This document shows, one piece after another, positions 1 to 9,684 of a stretch of 64,000 bases of DNA. Location: contig NZ_LQPW01000019.1 in the NCBI RefSeq assembly GCF_002116635.1, forward strand, positions 124,001 through 188,000, given 5' to 3'. Source of the stretch: Mycobacterium szulgai (GTDB taxonomy: Bacteria; Actinomycetota; Actinomycetes; Mycobacteriales; Mycobacteriaceae). How positions within the stretch are numbered: position 1 is the stretch's first letter; every line of letters starts with the position of its first letter. A program made the position numbers and the translations under genes. Below the pieces are notes generated by a model. It made no database searches, was not told the origin of the DNA, and was given only the letters and a program-made list of their open reading frames with translations.

Positions 1-23
1 GCGATGCGCTGTCCGGTCCGTGG

Positions 24-998
24 CTAGGTCCACTCGACCAGGCGGGCGAGTCTGCGCCGCGGTGTCGACGGCAGCGGATCGGCGTTGATCGGAGCCCAGC
101 CAACCCGCAGCAACATCTGCGGGTAGCCGCTGGTGCCGAAGACGTCCGCGCGCACCGCGTCGCGAGTTTCGGGGATCTCCAGGGGCTCGGTGATCGGGCA
201 ACAGGCCAGACCCATCGCCGTCGCCGTCAGCAGGACGACGCTGGTGGCCTCACCCGCGCGCAACCGGGCCAACCGATCGTCGTTCTCGGTGCCAAGTGCG
301 AGTATCGCGGCACTGTCGTCGGCAGCTGAGACACCTGACGGTTGGGCCAGGTTCGGTCCGGCGAGAAAACGTCCGGGAATTGGGGCGCTGGGTTCCGATG
401 GCGGCGTGTTGCGGGCTGGGACACCGGCGACCGAGCCGTAGCGTCCGGTCCATGCGGTGAGTTCGCGCATGTACTCCTCATTGCCGATGTGATCGCGAAC
501 AGCCTGCGTCACAATACGTTTCATCTGTGTCACGGAGTCAACCTGCCGCAGCATGACCCCGCAGCGAGCCGCCCGGGCGGCCATCATGGCGATGTCGCCG
601 CCCGGCACCGGCCAGGAGCTGTAGGCCCGCCGGTCGGTCCGCCGCCGCGGTATCGCCGCCGCCAGCGCGATGTCGGCCTGTTCGGGGCGGTGCGGCTGGA
701 CCTCGATGGCAGCCAAGTGGTTCGGGTCTTCCCGGTCCGGCAGACGATTCACCTTGGCTTGCCAGCCCATAGCCGCCAATGCGACGACGCAGTGATTGAG
801 TGCGACGCCGCAGCTCACGATCAATTCCCGTCCGTCCGGATCGGTGTTGTGCAGCTGCAGGTCGGGTTCGCAGAACAGGTCCAAACTCGTTGGGCCGACC
901 CGCCACCGCCAGGGTTGCGTGTTGTGGATGGAGGGCGCGCGGGTGGCGAGCGTGAGGACCGTTCGCAGGGTGCCCTCGTCCGGGAATTGGGCGTTCAT
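24..998 (-). CDS. Acg-family nitroreductase-like protein (Rv3131-like)
   Basis: 324 residues. The N-terminal motif RAPSIHNTQPWRW and a C-terminal proline/arginine tail (PSTPRRRLARLVEW) are shared with the second copy at 3026-4000 and with the M. tuberculosis Acg/Rv3131/Rv3127 family. These proteins have a nitroreductase FMN fold with a modified lid and are thought to bind or sequester flavin rather than reduce nitro groups (family knowledge). The reading frame stays open far upstream, antisense to tgs1. The ATG at 998 is chosen because family homology starts there and an AAAGG stands just before it. It is divergent from tgs1 across a 189-bp region with a DosR-like box, so hypoxic induction is inferred. 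Confidence 0.88.
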   Translation of the reverse strand: MNAQFPDEGTLRTVLTLATRAPSIHNTQPWRWRVGPTSLDLFCEPDLQLHNTDPDGRELIVSCGVALNHCVVALAAMGWQAKVNRLPDREDPNHLAAIEVQPHRPEQADIALAAAIPRRRTDRRAYSSWPVPGGDIAMMAARAARCGVMLRQVDSVTQMKRIVTQAVRDHIGNEEYMRELTAWTGRYGSVAGVPARNTPPSEPSAPIPGRFLAGPNLAQPSGVSAADDSAAILALGTENDDRLARLRAGEATSVVLLTATAMGLACCPITEPLEIPETRDAVRADVFGTSGYPQMLLRVGWAPINADPLPSTPRRRLARLVEWT

Positions 999-1100
999 TG
1001 CTGCCTTTCCGGTCGCGCAAGCACTCCTGTCCACCACTTTGGTCACGTTTAAGGATTGTCCGACGCGACCCACGGCGGCAGGGCACGAAGCCCTTGGCGG

Positions 1101-1120
1101 CGAGGGACCTTTGGCCCTGC
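1101..1120. promoter_or_regulatory. DosR-box-like palindrome between Rv3131-like gene and tgs1
   Basis: The core AGGGACCTTTGGCCCT agrees with the DosR consensus (GGGACTWWAGTCCC) at 11 of 14 core positions and is nearly palindromic. It lies 68-87 bp before the tgs1 start and about 103 bp before the divergent nitroreductase-like gene. In M. tuberculosis this intergenic region is DosR-controlled (established); binding here is inferred. Confidence 0.6.
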
Positions 1121-1187
1121 CGCGTCCCGCCCCGGCGACGGATAGTGGTACTAGGAGTTGCAGATACTTTGGGAAGGGTCGCACACC

Positions 1188-2564
1188 ATGAACCACCTGA
1201 CCACACTGGATGCCGGGTTCCTCAAGGCAGAAGATGCCGATCAGCGGGTGAGCTTGGCGATCGGTGGCCTGGCGGTTATCGAAGGCCGTGCGCCTGACCA
1301 GGAATCCCTGGTATCGACATTCGCGCAACGCATTCGCGGCTGTCCCCGGTTCGGGCAGCGGCTGCGGCTGCGCCCATTCGACCTGGGGGCTCCCGAATGG
1401 GTGGACGATCCGGACTTCGACATCGACCGGCATGTGCGCCGCGTCGCGCTGCCGCACCCAGGCGATGACCGAGAGCTGTTCCGGTTGATTGCCGACGTGA
1501 TGGCCCGGCGGCTGGACCGGGACCTGCCACTGTGGGAGATCTGGGTCATCGAAGGCCTCCGTGACGACCGCTGGGCAATGCTGATCAAACTTCATCACTG
1601 CATGGCCGATGGGATCGCGGCCAGCCACATTCTCGCCGGGCTGTGCGATGACGGACTTCGGGGCAGCTCCACGCACCACCGCGGCGCTGCGCCGCCGGCC
1701 CCGGCGACCAATCAGGCGAGCCTGCTGGGCGGCTTGTGGAACGCCTCGACGGCCGTCGTGGCCAGTGCGGCGCGTGCCGCCCAGGGTGCCGCCGAGATCG
1801 CGATCGGTCTGATGCGCCCGGCCACGTCGCCGCTCAACGGGCCCATCGGGGGGCAGCGTCGCTACGGCGGGGCGCGGGTTGCGCTGGCCGACATCGAGCA
1901 GGTATGCCAGACGTTCGACGTCACCGTCAATGACGTTGCGCTGTCGGCAATCACCGAAAGCTATCGCAATGCTCTGATCAAGCGCGGCGCCCGGCCGGCG
2001 CCCGATTCGCTGCGCACCCTGGTGCCGGTGTCGACGCGCTCTGACGACGCGTTCGCCAAGTCCGACAACCGGGTTTCGCTGATGCTCCCATACCTGCCGG
2101 TGGATGAGGAAAACCCGGTCCAGCGGCTGCGGACCGTGCACGAGCGGTTGGACCGGACGAAGGCGGGTGGGCAACGTGAGGCGGGCAATATCTTTGTTGC
2201 CCTTGCCAATCGGGTTCCGTTCCCGTTGACCGCGTGGGCACTCGGGTTGCTCACCCGGCTGCCCCAGCGTGGCATCGTGACCGTCGCCACCAACGTGCCC
2301 GGCCCGCGGCGGCCGCTGCGCGTGATGGGCCGCCGGGTGTTGGGTGTGTATCCGGTCCCACCGCTTGCCATGCATCTGCGCACCGGTGTCGCGATGCTCA
2401 GCTACGCCGACGACCTGTTCTTCGGGATCCTCACCGACTACGACGCGCTGACCGATGCCGACGAGCTGGCCCGCGGAATCGAGATCGCGGTCGCACGGCT
2501 GGTGGCGGTCAGCAAGCGGCGCAGGGCTTCTCGTACGCGTGGGCCGCTGACTCTGGTGGTTTGA
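1188..2564 (+). CDS. tgs1: wax ester synthase/diacylglycerol acyltransferase (triacylglycerol synthase)
   Basis: 458 residues of the WS/DGAT family. The catalytic motif HHCMADG sits in the N-terminal half and the C-terminal half carries the usual NVPGP motif. The enzyme esterifies diacylglycerol with acyl-CoA to make storage triacylglycerol during dormancy (known for Tgs1, Rv3130c). ATG 1188 is preceded by GGGAAGG. Placement between Rv3131-like and Rv3129-like genes supports tgs1 over the many other mycobacterial paralogues. Confidence 0.9.
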   Translation: MNHLTTLDAGFLKAEDADQRVSLAIGGLAVIEGRAPDQESLVSTFAQRIRGCPRFGQRLRLRPFDLGAPEWVDDPDFDIDRHVRRVALPHPGDDRELFRLIADVMARRLDRDLPLWEIWVIEGLRDDRWAMLIKLHHCMADGIAASHILAGLCDDGLRGSSTHHRGAAPPAPATNQASLLGGLWNASTAVVASAARAAQGAAEIAIGLMRPATSPLNGPIGGQRRYGGARVALADIEQVCQTFDVTVNDVALSAITESYRNALIKRGARPAPDSLRTLVPVSTRSDDAFAKSDNRVSLMLPYLPVDEENPVQRLRTVHERLDRTKAGGQREAGNIFVALANRVPFPLTAWALGLLTRLPQRGIVTVATNVPGPRRPLRVMGRRVLGVYPVPPLAMHLRTGVAMLSYADDLFFGILTDYDALTDADELARGIEIAVARLVAVSKRRRASRTRGPLTLVV

Positions 2565-2583
2565 TGAGCGAGGCTACAAAGCC

Positions 2584-3012
2584 TCAGGCAAAGCTTTCGG
2601 CGCGGTCCGGCTCAGGACCGAACCTGAAGTGGCGGCCGGTGATGTCCGTCGGCATCACCCGGACGTAGTGGATCTTCAGCGTTGGGGTCCACGGCATCAC
2701 TTGTGCGCGTTCGGCTTCGGTGATCTCGGCATCGGTACGAAGTAGCTTTGCGCGGCCCCTGACGATCACACTCCAGCCGTCGGCGGCGGTGTGATCGTCG
2801 GCCTCGAACAAGACGGTGTGGTGGGAGACGGCGGAAAACAACTTGGTGCCCTCCGCGGTTCGGAACAGCACGCTGCGGTTCTGCACGACGTAGTTGACCG
2901 GGAAAATCTCGGGCTCACCGGCGAAGGTGGTAACCAGCCTGCCCAGCGCCACGCTGGCCAATCGGGTCCAACTTTCGTCTTCGGACAGGACTGTGATCGG
3001 CTCATCGGTCAT
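2584..3012 (-). CDS. PPOX-fold (pyridoxamine 5'-phosphate oxidase-like) protein, Rv3129-like
   Basis: 142 residues with a split beta-barrel flavin-binding pattern: LGRLVTTFAGEPEIFPVNYV near the N-terminus, then the strand pair around TKLFSAVSHHTVLFEAD. This matches the PNPOx-like F420/FMN group. ATG 3012 follows AGGAAGG and is preferred over the upstream in-frame codon at 3048, which overlaps the gene before it. It lies 13 bp after the stop of the nitroreductase-like gene, so the two probably form one operon. The position equals Rv3129, a DosR-regulon member. Substrate unknown. Confidence 0.85.
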   Translation of the reverse strand: MTDEPITVLSEDESWTRLASVALGRLVTTFAGEPEIFPVNYVVQNRSVLFRTAEGTKLFSAVSHHTVLFEADDHTAADGWSVIVRGRAKLLRTDAEITEAERAQVMPWTPTLKIHYVRVMPTDITGRHFRFGPEPDRAESFA

Positions 3013-3025
3013 GGGCTCAACCTTC

Positions 3026-4000
3026 CTAGGTCGTCTCACGAATCTCAAGGACGCTCGCTAGCGCCCGCCGAGGTGTCGGGGCTGGGACATCGTCGATGGG
3101 CGGAATTATGCCGACGCGGATCAACACTTGCGGCTCGCCACGCCCGCCGATCAGGTCGCGAACGATGGCGCGGCTCGCGGGCGATTCGATCAGATGGGTC
3201 AGGGTGCAGGTCGCCATTCCGGCCATGGTGCACTCCAGCAGAACCGTCGACAGCACTTCGCCGCAGCGCAGCACATCGGCCCGTGTGTCCTCAGGTGTCG
3301 ACAGCACAAGGATTTTCGAGCAGTCGGCATTCGTTTCCGCACGCCGATCCTGATGTGTGCGGACCGGGAACTCGCGGGCGATGTCAACCCGGGGGCGTTC
3401 GATATCGGATGCCAGTGTCTGCGGCGGTACGCCTTCGGCCAACGCGAACGGCGAAGTCCACCATTCGAGCTCGGCATGGTACGTGGCGTCGTCGCGCCGA
3501 AGGGCCTCGCTGAGTTGTGATGCCTCCACCAGTCGTGGCCGCTGCTCATCGGAGAGGACATCGAGCATGGCGACATCATTGTCGATCTGGCTGCGCAACA
3601 CGGGTTCGAACAGGTGCCAAAAGGTGGGCTGATAAAACGGCAGCCGATCGGTTCGGCGCTCCAATATCGCCTCGGCACGGCTGCGTTGGGCCGGGGTGAC
3701 AAAGTCGGCCGGGCTGAATTCGATCGTCGCCAGATGGTCGGGGTTGTTCGGGTTGGGGAAGCGGCTGATGTTCGCGTGCCACTCGGCGGCCAACGCGGCG
3801 ATGCGGAGATGGTCAAGCACCGCACCACAACTCGCGAGTGTTTCGCGGCCGGAAGGATCCGTGGCGGGTACGGCGCGGTGCCGGTCGACGAAGAGCTGGA
3901 GACGGCCGCCTTCGGCGACCCAGCGCCACGGCTGGCTGTTATGCACCGAGGGTGCCCGGCAGGCCAGCAGGACTGCGTTCTCGAGCACCTTCATGTCCAC
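3026..4000 (-). CDS. Acg-family nitroreductase-like protein (Rv3127-like)
   Basis: 324 residues, paralogous to the gene at 24-998. It has the same N-terminal motif (CRAPSVHNSQPWRW) and PTPRRALASVLE tail. Two starts are possible, GTG at 4000 and ATG at 3994; neither has a clear Shine-Dalgarno, so a leaderless or weakly led transcript is possible. A DosR-like site lies 37-50 bp upstream. It is probably co-transcribed with the PPOX-fold gene. As in the family, flavin binding without classical nitroreductase activity is likely. Confidence 0.87.
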   Translation of the reverse strand: MDMKVLENAVLLACRAPSVHNSQPWRWVAEGGRLQLFVDRHRAVPATDPSGRETLASCGAVLDHLRIAALAAEWHANISRFPNPNNPDHLATIEFSPADFVTPAQRSRAEAILERRTDRLPFYQPTFWHLFEPVLRSQIDNDVAMLDVLSDEQRPRLVEASQLSEALRRDDATYHAELEWWTSPFALAEGVPPQTLASDIERPRVDIAREFPVRTHQDRRAETNADCSKILVLSTPEDTRADVLRCGEVLSTVLLECTMAGMATCTLTHLIESPASRAIVRDLIGGRGEPQVLIRVGIIPPIDDVPAPTPRRALASVLEIRETT

Positions 4001-4036
4001 GCTGCCAACCGTATAGAGGCATTTGCCGGGCGGGTA

Positions 4037-4050
4037 GGGTCGTTGGTCCT
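4037..4050. promoter_or_regulatory. possible DosR box upstream of Rv3127-like gene
   Basis: GGGTCGTTGGTCCT matches 10 of 14 positions of the DosR core and ends 37 bp upstream of the GTG start at 4000, a suitable position for an activator. It is weaker than the site at 1101-1120. Confidence 0.45.
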
Positions 4051-4124
4051 CTCGACGAATTCACCTGTGCGGCGCTAATTTCGGTCTGTCCCCGGCGTGG
4101 GGACTAGACCATGGCCAACCCGCC

Positions 4125-5006
4125 GTGTTGTCGGCTATCGTCTTCCAGATGCGTTCGGCACGCGCCGGTGATGCTCTAGCCGAACTCGAGCGCGCCGAAA
4201 ACTTTCCAGTCGCCCTTCGGGTGTTGCCCGCCCGGCTGCGCTCGGACCTGCACGCCGTCTACGCCGTGGCCCGCACCATCGACGACTTGGGTGACCGCGG
4301 GGCCGGAAGCCGCACTGCGGCCCTGCTCGATTTTCGTACCGACCTGCACCGCATCTGGGCCGGGAGCCCTCCACAGCGACCGGTGCTGCGGGCGCTGGTG
4401 CCGGCCGTTGCGGCGCACGGGCTGAGTCCGGACCCGTTCGATCGGCTTATCGAGGCCGGACTCACCGATCGGCGGGTCACCCGCTACCAGACCTTCGAGG
4501 AACTCCTCGGCTACTGCAGGCTGTCGGCCGAGCCGGTCGGCCGGCTCGTGCTCGATGTCTTCGGCCAGAACTCGCCGGCGGCGACGGAATTGTCCGATCG
4601 GGTCTCTGTTGCGCTGGGGCTCCTCGATCTCTGGCAGGACATCGGTGAGGACCGTCGCGCCGGTCGCGTATACCTGCCGGGCGAAGACCTCACCGAATTC
4701 GGGGTGCGCGAAACCGACCTGGATGCCGCGTGCGCCGCCCCGGGCCTGAAGGCGCTCATGGCGTTTGAAACCCGGCGGGCCGCGGCCCTGCTGGAATCGG
4801 GTGTGCCCGTGCTCAACCGGGTGCGCGGCTGGGCCAGGCTGGCCATAGCCGGTTACATCGCCGGAGGCCGTGCGACGGTTGCTGCGTTGCGCCGCAACGA
4901 CTTCGATGTGCTCGCCACCAGGGCCCGCGCCCGTCGCCGCGACACCGCGCGGGCGGCCGCCACGCTGCTGCTGCACGCCCGGCGCGGCAAGGAGATCGGG
5001 CCATGA
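4125..5006 (+). CDS. hpnC: squalene/phytoene synthase family protein, HpnC-like
   Basis: 293 residues. The start region [12 protein letters not shown] is typical of HpnC. The two Asp-rich prenyl-diphosphate sites appear as TIDDLGD and [17 protein letters not shown]. HpnC works with HpnD and HpnE to make squalene from farnesyl diphosphate through presqualene diphosphate (family knowledge). GTG 4125 is the longest start and ATG 4149 is an alternative. The stop overlaps the next ATG (ATGA), so translation is coupled. No hpnE flavoenzyme or squalene-hopene cyclase lies in the window, so the end product is open; a phytoene-like C40 product is also possible. Confidence 0.8.
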   Translation: MLSAIVFQMRSARAGDALAELERAENFPVALRVLPARLRSDLHAVYAVARTIDDLGDRGAGSRTAALLDFRTDLHRIWAGSPPQRPVLRALVPAVAAHGLSPDPFDRLIEAGLTDRRVTRYQTFEELLGYCRLSAEPVGRLVLDVFGQNSPAATELSDRVSVALGLLDLWQDIGEDRRAGRVYLPGEDLTEFGVRETDLDAACAAPGLKALMAFETRRAAALLESGVPVLNRVRGWARLAIAGYIAGGRATVAALRRNDFDVLATRARARRRDTARAAATLLLHARRGKEIGP

Positions 5007-5875
5007 TGCAGGCCGGCACCGTGGCGCAGGCGTACCGGATCAGCGAGAAGATCACTCGAACCCAAGCGCGCAACTTCTATTACGGCATCCGACTGCTTCC
5101 GGCCCAGAAGCGCGCCGCACTGTGCGCGCTGTATGCGATGGCACGGCGCATTGACGATATCGGCGATGGCGACATGCCCGCCCAAGACAAACAAGCGGCA
5201 TTGGAGCAAGTGCGCGAATCGCTTGACGGTCTTGATGTTTCGGCTGATCCCGTGCTGGTGGCACTGGCCGATGCGGCGCGCCGCTATCCGGTGCCGCTCT
5301 CGGCATTCGGCGAATTGATCGACGGCGTGGGTATGGATCTGGCCGGTGCCAGCTACGGCGATTTCGACGAGTTGGTGGTGTACTGCCGGCGAGTGGCCGG
5401 CTCGATCGGCCGGCTGTGCCTGTCGGTGTTCGGGCCGGTCAATTCCAGCACCTTGCAATATGCCGACCAGCTGGGGATCGCCTTGCAGCAAACCAACATT
5501 CTGCGTGATGTCCGCGAAGACCTGCTGAACGGGCGGGTCTACCTGCCGCGCGAGGATCTGGAGCGATTCGGGGTGAGCCTGGCCGTCGACGGCCACGGGG
5601 AGCTCGCGGACCCCGACGCGAATCTCGCAGCGCTGCTGCGTTTCTGCGCGGAACGGGCCGAGGACTGGTACTCGCTGGGATTGCGGCTCATTCCGCACCT
5701 GGACGCGCGCAGCCGGGCTTGCTGTCTTGCGATGGCCGGCATCTACCGGCAGCTGCTGGCCCGCATCAAATCCTCGCCGGCCTTGGTCTACGACCGGCGA
5801 CTGTCACTGTCCGGACCGGCGAAGATCCGAGTCGCCGCCGCCGCGCTTGCCCGGGCGACGAGCGGCCGCGGGTAG
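5003..5875 (+). CDS. hpnD: squalene/phytoene synthase family protein, HpnD-like
   Basis: 290 residues with both Asp-rich motifs, [10 protein letters not shown] and [18 protein letters not shown], and the conserved QQTNILRD stretch. It is probably presqualene diphosphate synthase (HpnD) or a phytoene synthase homologue. ATG 5003 overlaps the hpnC-like stop and is preceded by AAGGAGA. The 3' end overlaps the convergent idi gene by 72 bp, an unusually deep overlap. Together with idi and a glycosyltransferase this suggests a local terpenoid pathway. Confidence 0.82.
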   Translation: MMQAGTVAQAYRISEKITRTQARNFYYGIRLLPAQKRAALCALYAMARRIDDIGDGDMPAQDKQAALEQVRESLDGLDVSADPVLVALADAARRYPVPLSAFGELIDGVGMDLAGASYGDFDELVVYCRRVAGSIGRLCLSVFGPVNSSTLQYADQLGIALQQTNILRDVREDLLNGRVYLPREDLERFGVSLAVDGHGELADPDANLAALLRFCAERAEDWYSLGLRLIPHLDARSRACCLAMAGIYRQLLARIKSSPALVYDRRLSLSGPAKIRVAAAALARATSGRG

Positions 5876-6442
5876 CGCAACGTCGTCGGCCACCGGCCAT
5901 TTCCGCGGGTGCGGGCCCAGCTCCGACAATTGCTCCAATTGCTCACGGCACCAAGGCGATACCGGCGTAATCGCGCCGGCGGTGACGTCGGAAACGAACT
6001 GCTTCCAGCCAATCCAGCGGAGCGCCCCGACCTCGTCCGAATTCGGCCGCGGTTCATGGTCGACCTGGACTCGATAGACCGGACATATCTCGTTTTCCAC
6101 CGTGCCGTCGGCCATGGTGGCCCGGTACCGGAACCCGGGCAGGATCAGGTCGATCGAATGTGCTGTCAGGCCGAGTTCACCGGACAGTCGTCGGCGGATG
6201 GCGTCGGGAAGGGATTCCCCGGGCTGCGGGTGCCCGCAGCAGCTGTTGGTCCACACTCCGGGCCAGGTCAGTTTCGTATCGGCGCGCTGCGTGATGAGCA
6301 CCCGATCAGCGGCGTCGAATACGTAGCTGGAGAAAGCGAGATGCAGTGGGGTGTCGCACGTGTGCACGGTGGCCTTGTCGGCGATGCCTATTGGGCTGCC
6401 GCATTCGTCGACGAGAACCACCTGCTCGACGGAGTTCAGCAT
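5804..6442 (-). CDS. idi: isopentenyl-diphosphate delta-isomerase, type I
   Basis: 212 residues of the Nudix-related type I family. The active-site Cys motif TNSCCGHP and the metal-binding Glu region ENEICPVY are present. It interconverts IPP and DMAPP, the C5 building blocks of terpenoids. The ATG at 6442 overlaps the stop of the upstream glycosyltransferase by 7 bp, so the two are coupled. The C-terminus runs past the core domain into a basic, glycine-rich tail encoded within the overlap with hpnD. Confidence 0.9.
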   Translation of the reverse strand: MLNSVEQVVLVDECGSPIGIADKATVHTCDTPLHLAFSSYVFDAADRVLITQRADTKLTWPGVWTNSCCGHPQPGESLPDAIRRRLSGELGLTAHSIDLILPGFRYRATMADGTVENEICPVYRVQVDHEPRPNSDEVGALRWIGWKQFVSDVTAGAITPVSPWCREQLEQLSELGPHPRKWPVADDVALPAAARRPGKRGGGDSDLRRSGQ

Positions 6443-7734
6443 GTCCGGGCGCGGGTCGGTTGGCGTTTGCGGTTGGCCATCATTTCGTCGAGGACCGCGA
6501 TGAATTCGTCGGCGCCGTTGAGGTCGTCCTGGATGCGTGCAGCGAGGCGTTTGGCGGCGTCCTGAACGGGGGCGGTCCTGACCAGCTCGATGGCGTCGGC
6601 GATAGCGCCCGCGCTCAACGCTGGTCGCCGGATCAGCTCGCCGACACCCAGACGACGAAGTGTCAACCCCCAGAAATACTGATCGAATCCGTGGCTGCAC
6701 ACCACAGACGGTGTGCCGCTGGCCACGGCGGTGGCGACCGTTCCCGCGCCGCCGTGGTGCACCAGCGCTGTGCAGCGCGGGAACAGAGCGGCGTGATCGA
6801 CCTCGGGCTCGAGCCAGACTTGATTCGATTGCGCTGCAAATGAATTCGCCTCTGACCAGCCGGTCGCGATCACCGCGCGGTAGCCGCGGGCGGCACAGAT
6901 CCCGTCGAACTCGGTTATCAGTCGGCCGAGTTCGGGCACGGGCATGCTGCCGAATCCGAGATAGATCAACGGCTTGTCATCCTCGTCGATCCAGCGCGCC
7001 AGATCGGCGGAAAGGGCGGGCACGTGCTGGCTCGCGGGACGGACGAAGCCGATTCGCCGGCAGCTGGGGTCGGCGCGCTTGTTGGGCCGAACAAGCGCCG
7101 TACCGAACGTCTCGACGATGAGGTGATCGCTGCGGCGAAACGCAGTCGACGGCCGCAGCATCCGATGCGGGTACCCGACTCGTCGCGCCAAACTCCGCGT
7201 GTTCGGCAAAGTGCTGAGGTCCACACCCAGATCGAGCAGGTAATAGGTGAGCTTGGAAAGCGGATACCGAAGCCGCTGCGGACCCGGACCGACAAGTGGG
7301 TTCGCTACCGGCGCGTCCGGCGAACAGGGGAAGGTGTGCACCGAAACAATGGGTGTGCCTGTGCCGGCGGTGATGATGGCCACCTTCTCCTGCAGCACTC
7401 GCCCGGCGATCACGCAATCGGCGCCGCGACAGAGTTCGATCAAGCCAGAGTCGACGTCTGCGCTGAATCGGTCATAAAGGCCGCCGAAGGTCCGCAACTG
7501 AGCGACGGTGCCGCGTTCGAAGAACGATCGCCGCCCCTCTTCGGAGCTGAGGAACTCCTTGATATCCAGCGACGTGTAGACGATCGGATCGAAGCCGCAG
7601 CGCTGCACCACCGACGCCAAATCCGGGTTGCACCCCAAAGCCACCTCGTGGCCCGCCCCGCGCAGCCGCCCGGCGATCTCGACGAGCGGCAAGGCATCCC
7701 CTCGTGACCCGAGGCAAGCGATTGCGACTCGCAC
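6436..7734 (-). CDS. UDP-glycosyltransferase (GT1-type, Rv1524/Rv1526c-like)
   Basis: 432 residues from GTG 7734. The N-terminus [19 protein letters not shown] is the usual acceptor-domain start, and the donor signature [17 protein letters not shown] is near the C-terminus. The family transfers sugars to lipids, glycopeptides, macrolides or terpenoids. It overlaps idi and faces two terpenoid synthases, so glycosylation of an isoprenoid is a reasonable guess, not a demonstrated role. The start is chosen by homology; an upstream in-frame ATG at 7815 would add an unrelated basic leader. Confidence 0.83.
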   Translation of the reverse strand: MRVAIACLGSRGDALPLVEIAGRLRGAGHEVALGCNPDLASVVQRCGFDPIVYTSLDIKEFLSSEEGRRSFFERGTVAQLRTFGGLYDRFSADVDSGLIELCRGADCVIAGRVLQEKVAIITAGTGTPIVSVHTFPCSPDAPVANPLVGPGPQRLRYPLSKLTYYLLDLGVDLSTLPNTRSLARRVGYPHRMLRPSTAFRRSDHLIVETFGTALVRPNKRADPSCRRIGFVRPASQHVPALSADLARWIDEDDKPLIYLGFGSMPVPELGRLITEFDGICAARGYRAVIATGWSEANSFAAQSNQVWLEPEVDHAALFPRCTALVHHGGAGTVATAVASGTPSVVCSHGFDQYFWGLTLRRLGVGELIRRPALSAGAIADAIELVRTAPVQDAAKRLAARIQDDLNGADEFIAVLDEMMANRKRQPTRARTC

Positions 7735-7847
7735 CCCGCACCCGTCCTCGACTCGATGTCCGCCCGTCAGCTCCCGGCGGGTCCGCGCAGGCCTCGCCAG
7801 ATTTGCGGAAAGCATACAAGAGCAACGGCGTCTGGCATTCTGAACGA

Positions 7848-8051
7848 ATGGCAGGCAAGGAAATCGATCGGGTCCGGGCGGCGAGTGCGCTCGAGGTGAT
7901 CAAGCAGCACCCACTGCTGGTGCTTTTCGCGCTTTCGCCGGCGATCGCGGCATTTGGTGTCATCTGGTGGCTGGCCGGCGCCGGCTGGGCTATCGCGGCG
8001 GCATTGGTGTTGCTGGTCGCCGGTGGAGCCCTCGTCGTTCTCAAACGCTGA
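7848..8051 (+). CDS. small membrane protein, 67 aa
   Basis: A 19-residue polar head is followed by two hydrophobic spans (LVLFALSPAIAAFGVIWWL and WAIAAALVLLVAGGALVVL) ending in KR. It ends 9 bp before agpS, so it is probably in the same transcript. A comparable small gene accompanies agpS in M. tuberculosis (Rv3108 region). Function unknown. Confidence 0.7.
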   Translation: MAGKEIDRVRAASALEVIKQHPLLVLFALSPAIAAFGVIWWLAGAGWAIAAALVLLVAGGALVVLKR

Positions 8052-8060
8052 CGACCTGAC

Positions 8061-9653
8061 ATGCGTTCGTGGTGGGGTTGGGGCACAGTCGAAGACGCGC
8101 TTTCCGAGCAGGAGACGCGAGACCTGGAGTCACGGCTGGCCGCGATGTTGCCCGGCCATGACCTGACCGACCACCGGCCGCCCAACCCAAAAGACCTCGG
8201 ACTCTCGTCCCCACGGATCACCGCGCCGCCGTCGTTGGCGGCAATCTGCTCGGCCGACCCGGTGGACCGGGCCGGGCACGCGCGCGGCAAGGCGTTTCGT
8301 GACGTCGCACGCAACCTGCAGGGCCACCTCGAGCACGTGCCCGACCTGATCCTGCGGCCGCGCCGCGAACAGGACGTGGTGGACGTGCTCGATTGGTGCA
8401 CCCGCAGGGAAATTCCGGCGATTCCGTACGGCGGCGGCAGCTCGGTGGTCGGCGGCGTCGAGCCGCGCTTCGACGGGCCGGCGGTCACGGTTGATGTTTC
8501 GGTGATGAGCGCCGTACTCGAAATCGACGAGATCAGCCGGGCCGCGCGTATCCAAGCCGGCGCGCTCGGGCCGTGGATCGAACAGCAGTTGCGCCCCCAT
8601 GGCCTGACCCTGCGGCACTTCCCGCAGTCCTTCGGGTTCTCCAGCCTCGGCGGGTGGCTGGCCACCCGCGCCGGTGGACACTTCGCCACCCTCTACACCC
8701 ACATCGACGACCTGACCGAATCGCTGCGGGTGGTCACCCCGGCCGGGGTCAGCGAATCCCGCCGGCTGCCCGGATCCGGCGCCGGGCCGTCGTCGGACCG
8801 GTTGTTTTTGGGCTCAGAGGGCGCGCTCGGCATCATCACCGAGGCGTGGATGCGGTTGCAGGACCGGCCGCGCTGGCAGGTGACCGCGTCGGTGGCGTTC
8901 GACGACTGGGCTCACGCCGTCGCCGCGACCCGCACTGTCGCACAGGCCGGTCTCTACCCGGCGAACTGCCGGCTGCTGGACCCGGCCGAGGCGTTCCTCA
9001 ACGCGGGCACGGCGGTCAGCGGTGGCCTGTTGGTGCTGGCTTTCGAATCGGCTGACCACGCCATCGATCCGTGGCTGGACCGGGCGGTGCAGATAGCCGG
9101 CGAGCACGGCGGCGCCGTAATCGCGCGTCGCAGCCGCGAAACCGGAAGCGACACAACAGAAGACGACTCCCCGGATGCGTCCAAGACCTGGCGCTCGGCC
9201 TTCCTGCGGATGCCGTATCAACGAGATGCGCTGGCGCGCCGCTCGATCATCGCCGAGACCTTCGAAACCGCTTGCACCTGGGATGGATTCGACACGCTGC
9301 ACGCCGCGGTCACCGACGCCGCCCGGCAGGCGATAGAGCGGGTGTGTGGAACCGGTGTGGTCACCTGCCGCTTCACCCACGTCTATCCGGATGGTCCCGC
9401 CCCCTACTACGGCATCTACGCCAGCGGTCGCTGGGGTTCCCTCGATGCGCAGTGGGACGAGATCAAGGCCGCCGTCTCCGAAGCCATCAGCACAACGGGG
9501 GGCACCATCACTCACCACCACGCGGTCGGTCGCGACCACCGCCCCTGGTACGACCGCCAGCGCCCGGACCCGTTCGCGGCCGCGCTGCGTGCGACGAAGT
9601 CCGCACTGGACCCTGCCGGGATCCTCAACCCCGGGGTGCTGATCGACCCCTGA
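8061..9653 (+). CDS. agpS: FAD-binding alkyldihydroxyacetonephosphate synthase family protein
   Basis: 530 residues, close to the 527 of Rv3107c. The PCMH-type FAD-binding domain carries YGGGSSVVGGVEP near residue 125 and GSEGALGIITEAW near 255. The C-terminal motif HHHAVGRDHRPWY is typical of alkyl-DHAP synthases. The eukaryotic enzyme makes ether-lipid precursors; the mycobacterial substrate is uncertain, and a lactate/glycolate-oxidase-type activity cannot be excluded. It is convergent with fprA. Confidence 0.85.
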   Translation: MRSWWGWGTVEDALSEQETRDLESRLAAMLPGHDLTDHRPPNPKDLGLSSPRITAPPSLAAICSADPVDRAGHARGKAFRDVARNLQGHLEHVPDLILRPRREQDVVDVLDWCTRREIPAIPYGGGSSVVGGVEPRFDGPAVTVDVSVMSAVLEIDEISRAARIQAGALGPWIEQQLRPHGLTLRHFPQSFGFSSLGGWLATRAGGHFATLYTHIDDLTESLRVVTPAGVSESRRLPGSGAGPSSDRLFLGSEGALGIITEAWMRLQDRPRWQVTASVAFDDWAHAVAATRTVAQAGLYPANCRLLDPAEAFLNAGTAVSGGLLVLAFESADHAIDPWLDRAVQIAGEHGGAVIARRSRETGSDTTEDDSPDASKTWRSAFLRMPYQRDALARRSIIAETFETACTWDGFDTLHAAVTDAARQAIERVCGTGVVTCRFTHVYPDGPAPYYGIYASGRWGSLDAQWDEIKAAVSEAISTTGGTITHHHAVGRDHRPWYDRQRPDPFAAALRATKSALDPAGILNPGVLIDP

Positions 9654-9684
9654 TCGACTGGCCAGATCCGTCGCGACCGCTGAT

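Noticed and set aside
24..2375. Very long minus-strand reading frame covering the Rv3131-like gene and the antisense of tgs1
   Set aside because: Only the part up to 998 matches a family. The rest is antisense to a clearly coding tgs1 and reflects high GC with few stops.
4099..4116. Second possible DosR box (GGGGACTAGACC)
   Set aside because: Only the left half-site matches, and its place directly before the hpnC-like start is not suited to activation.
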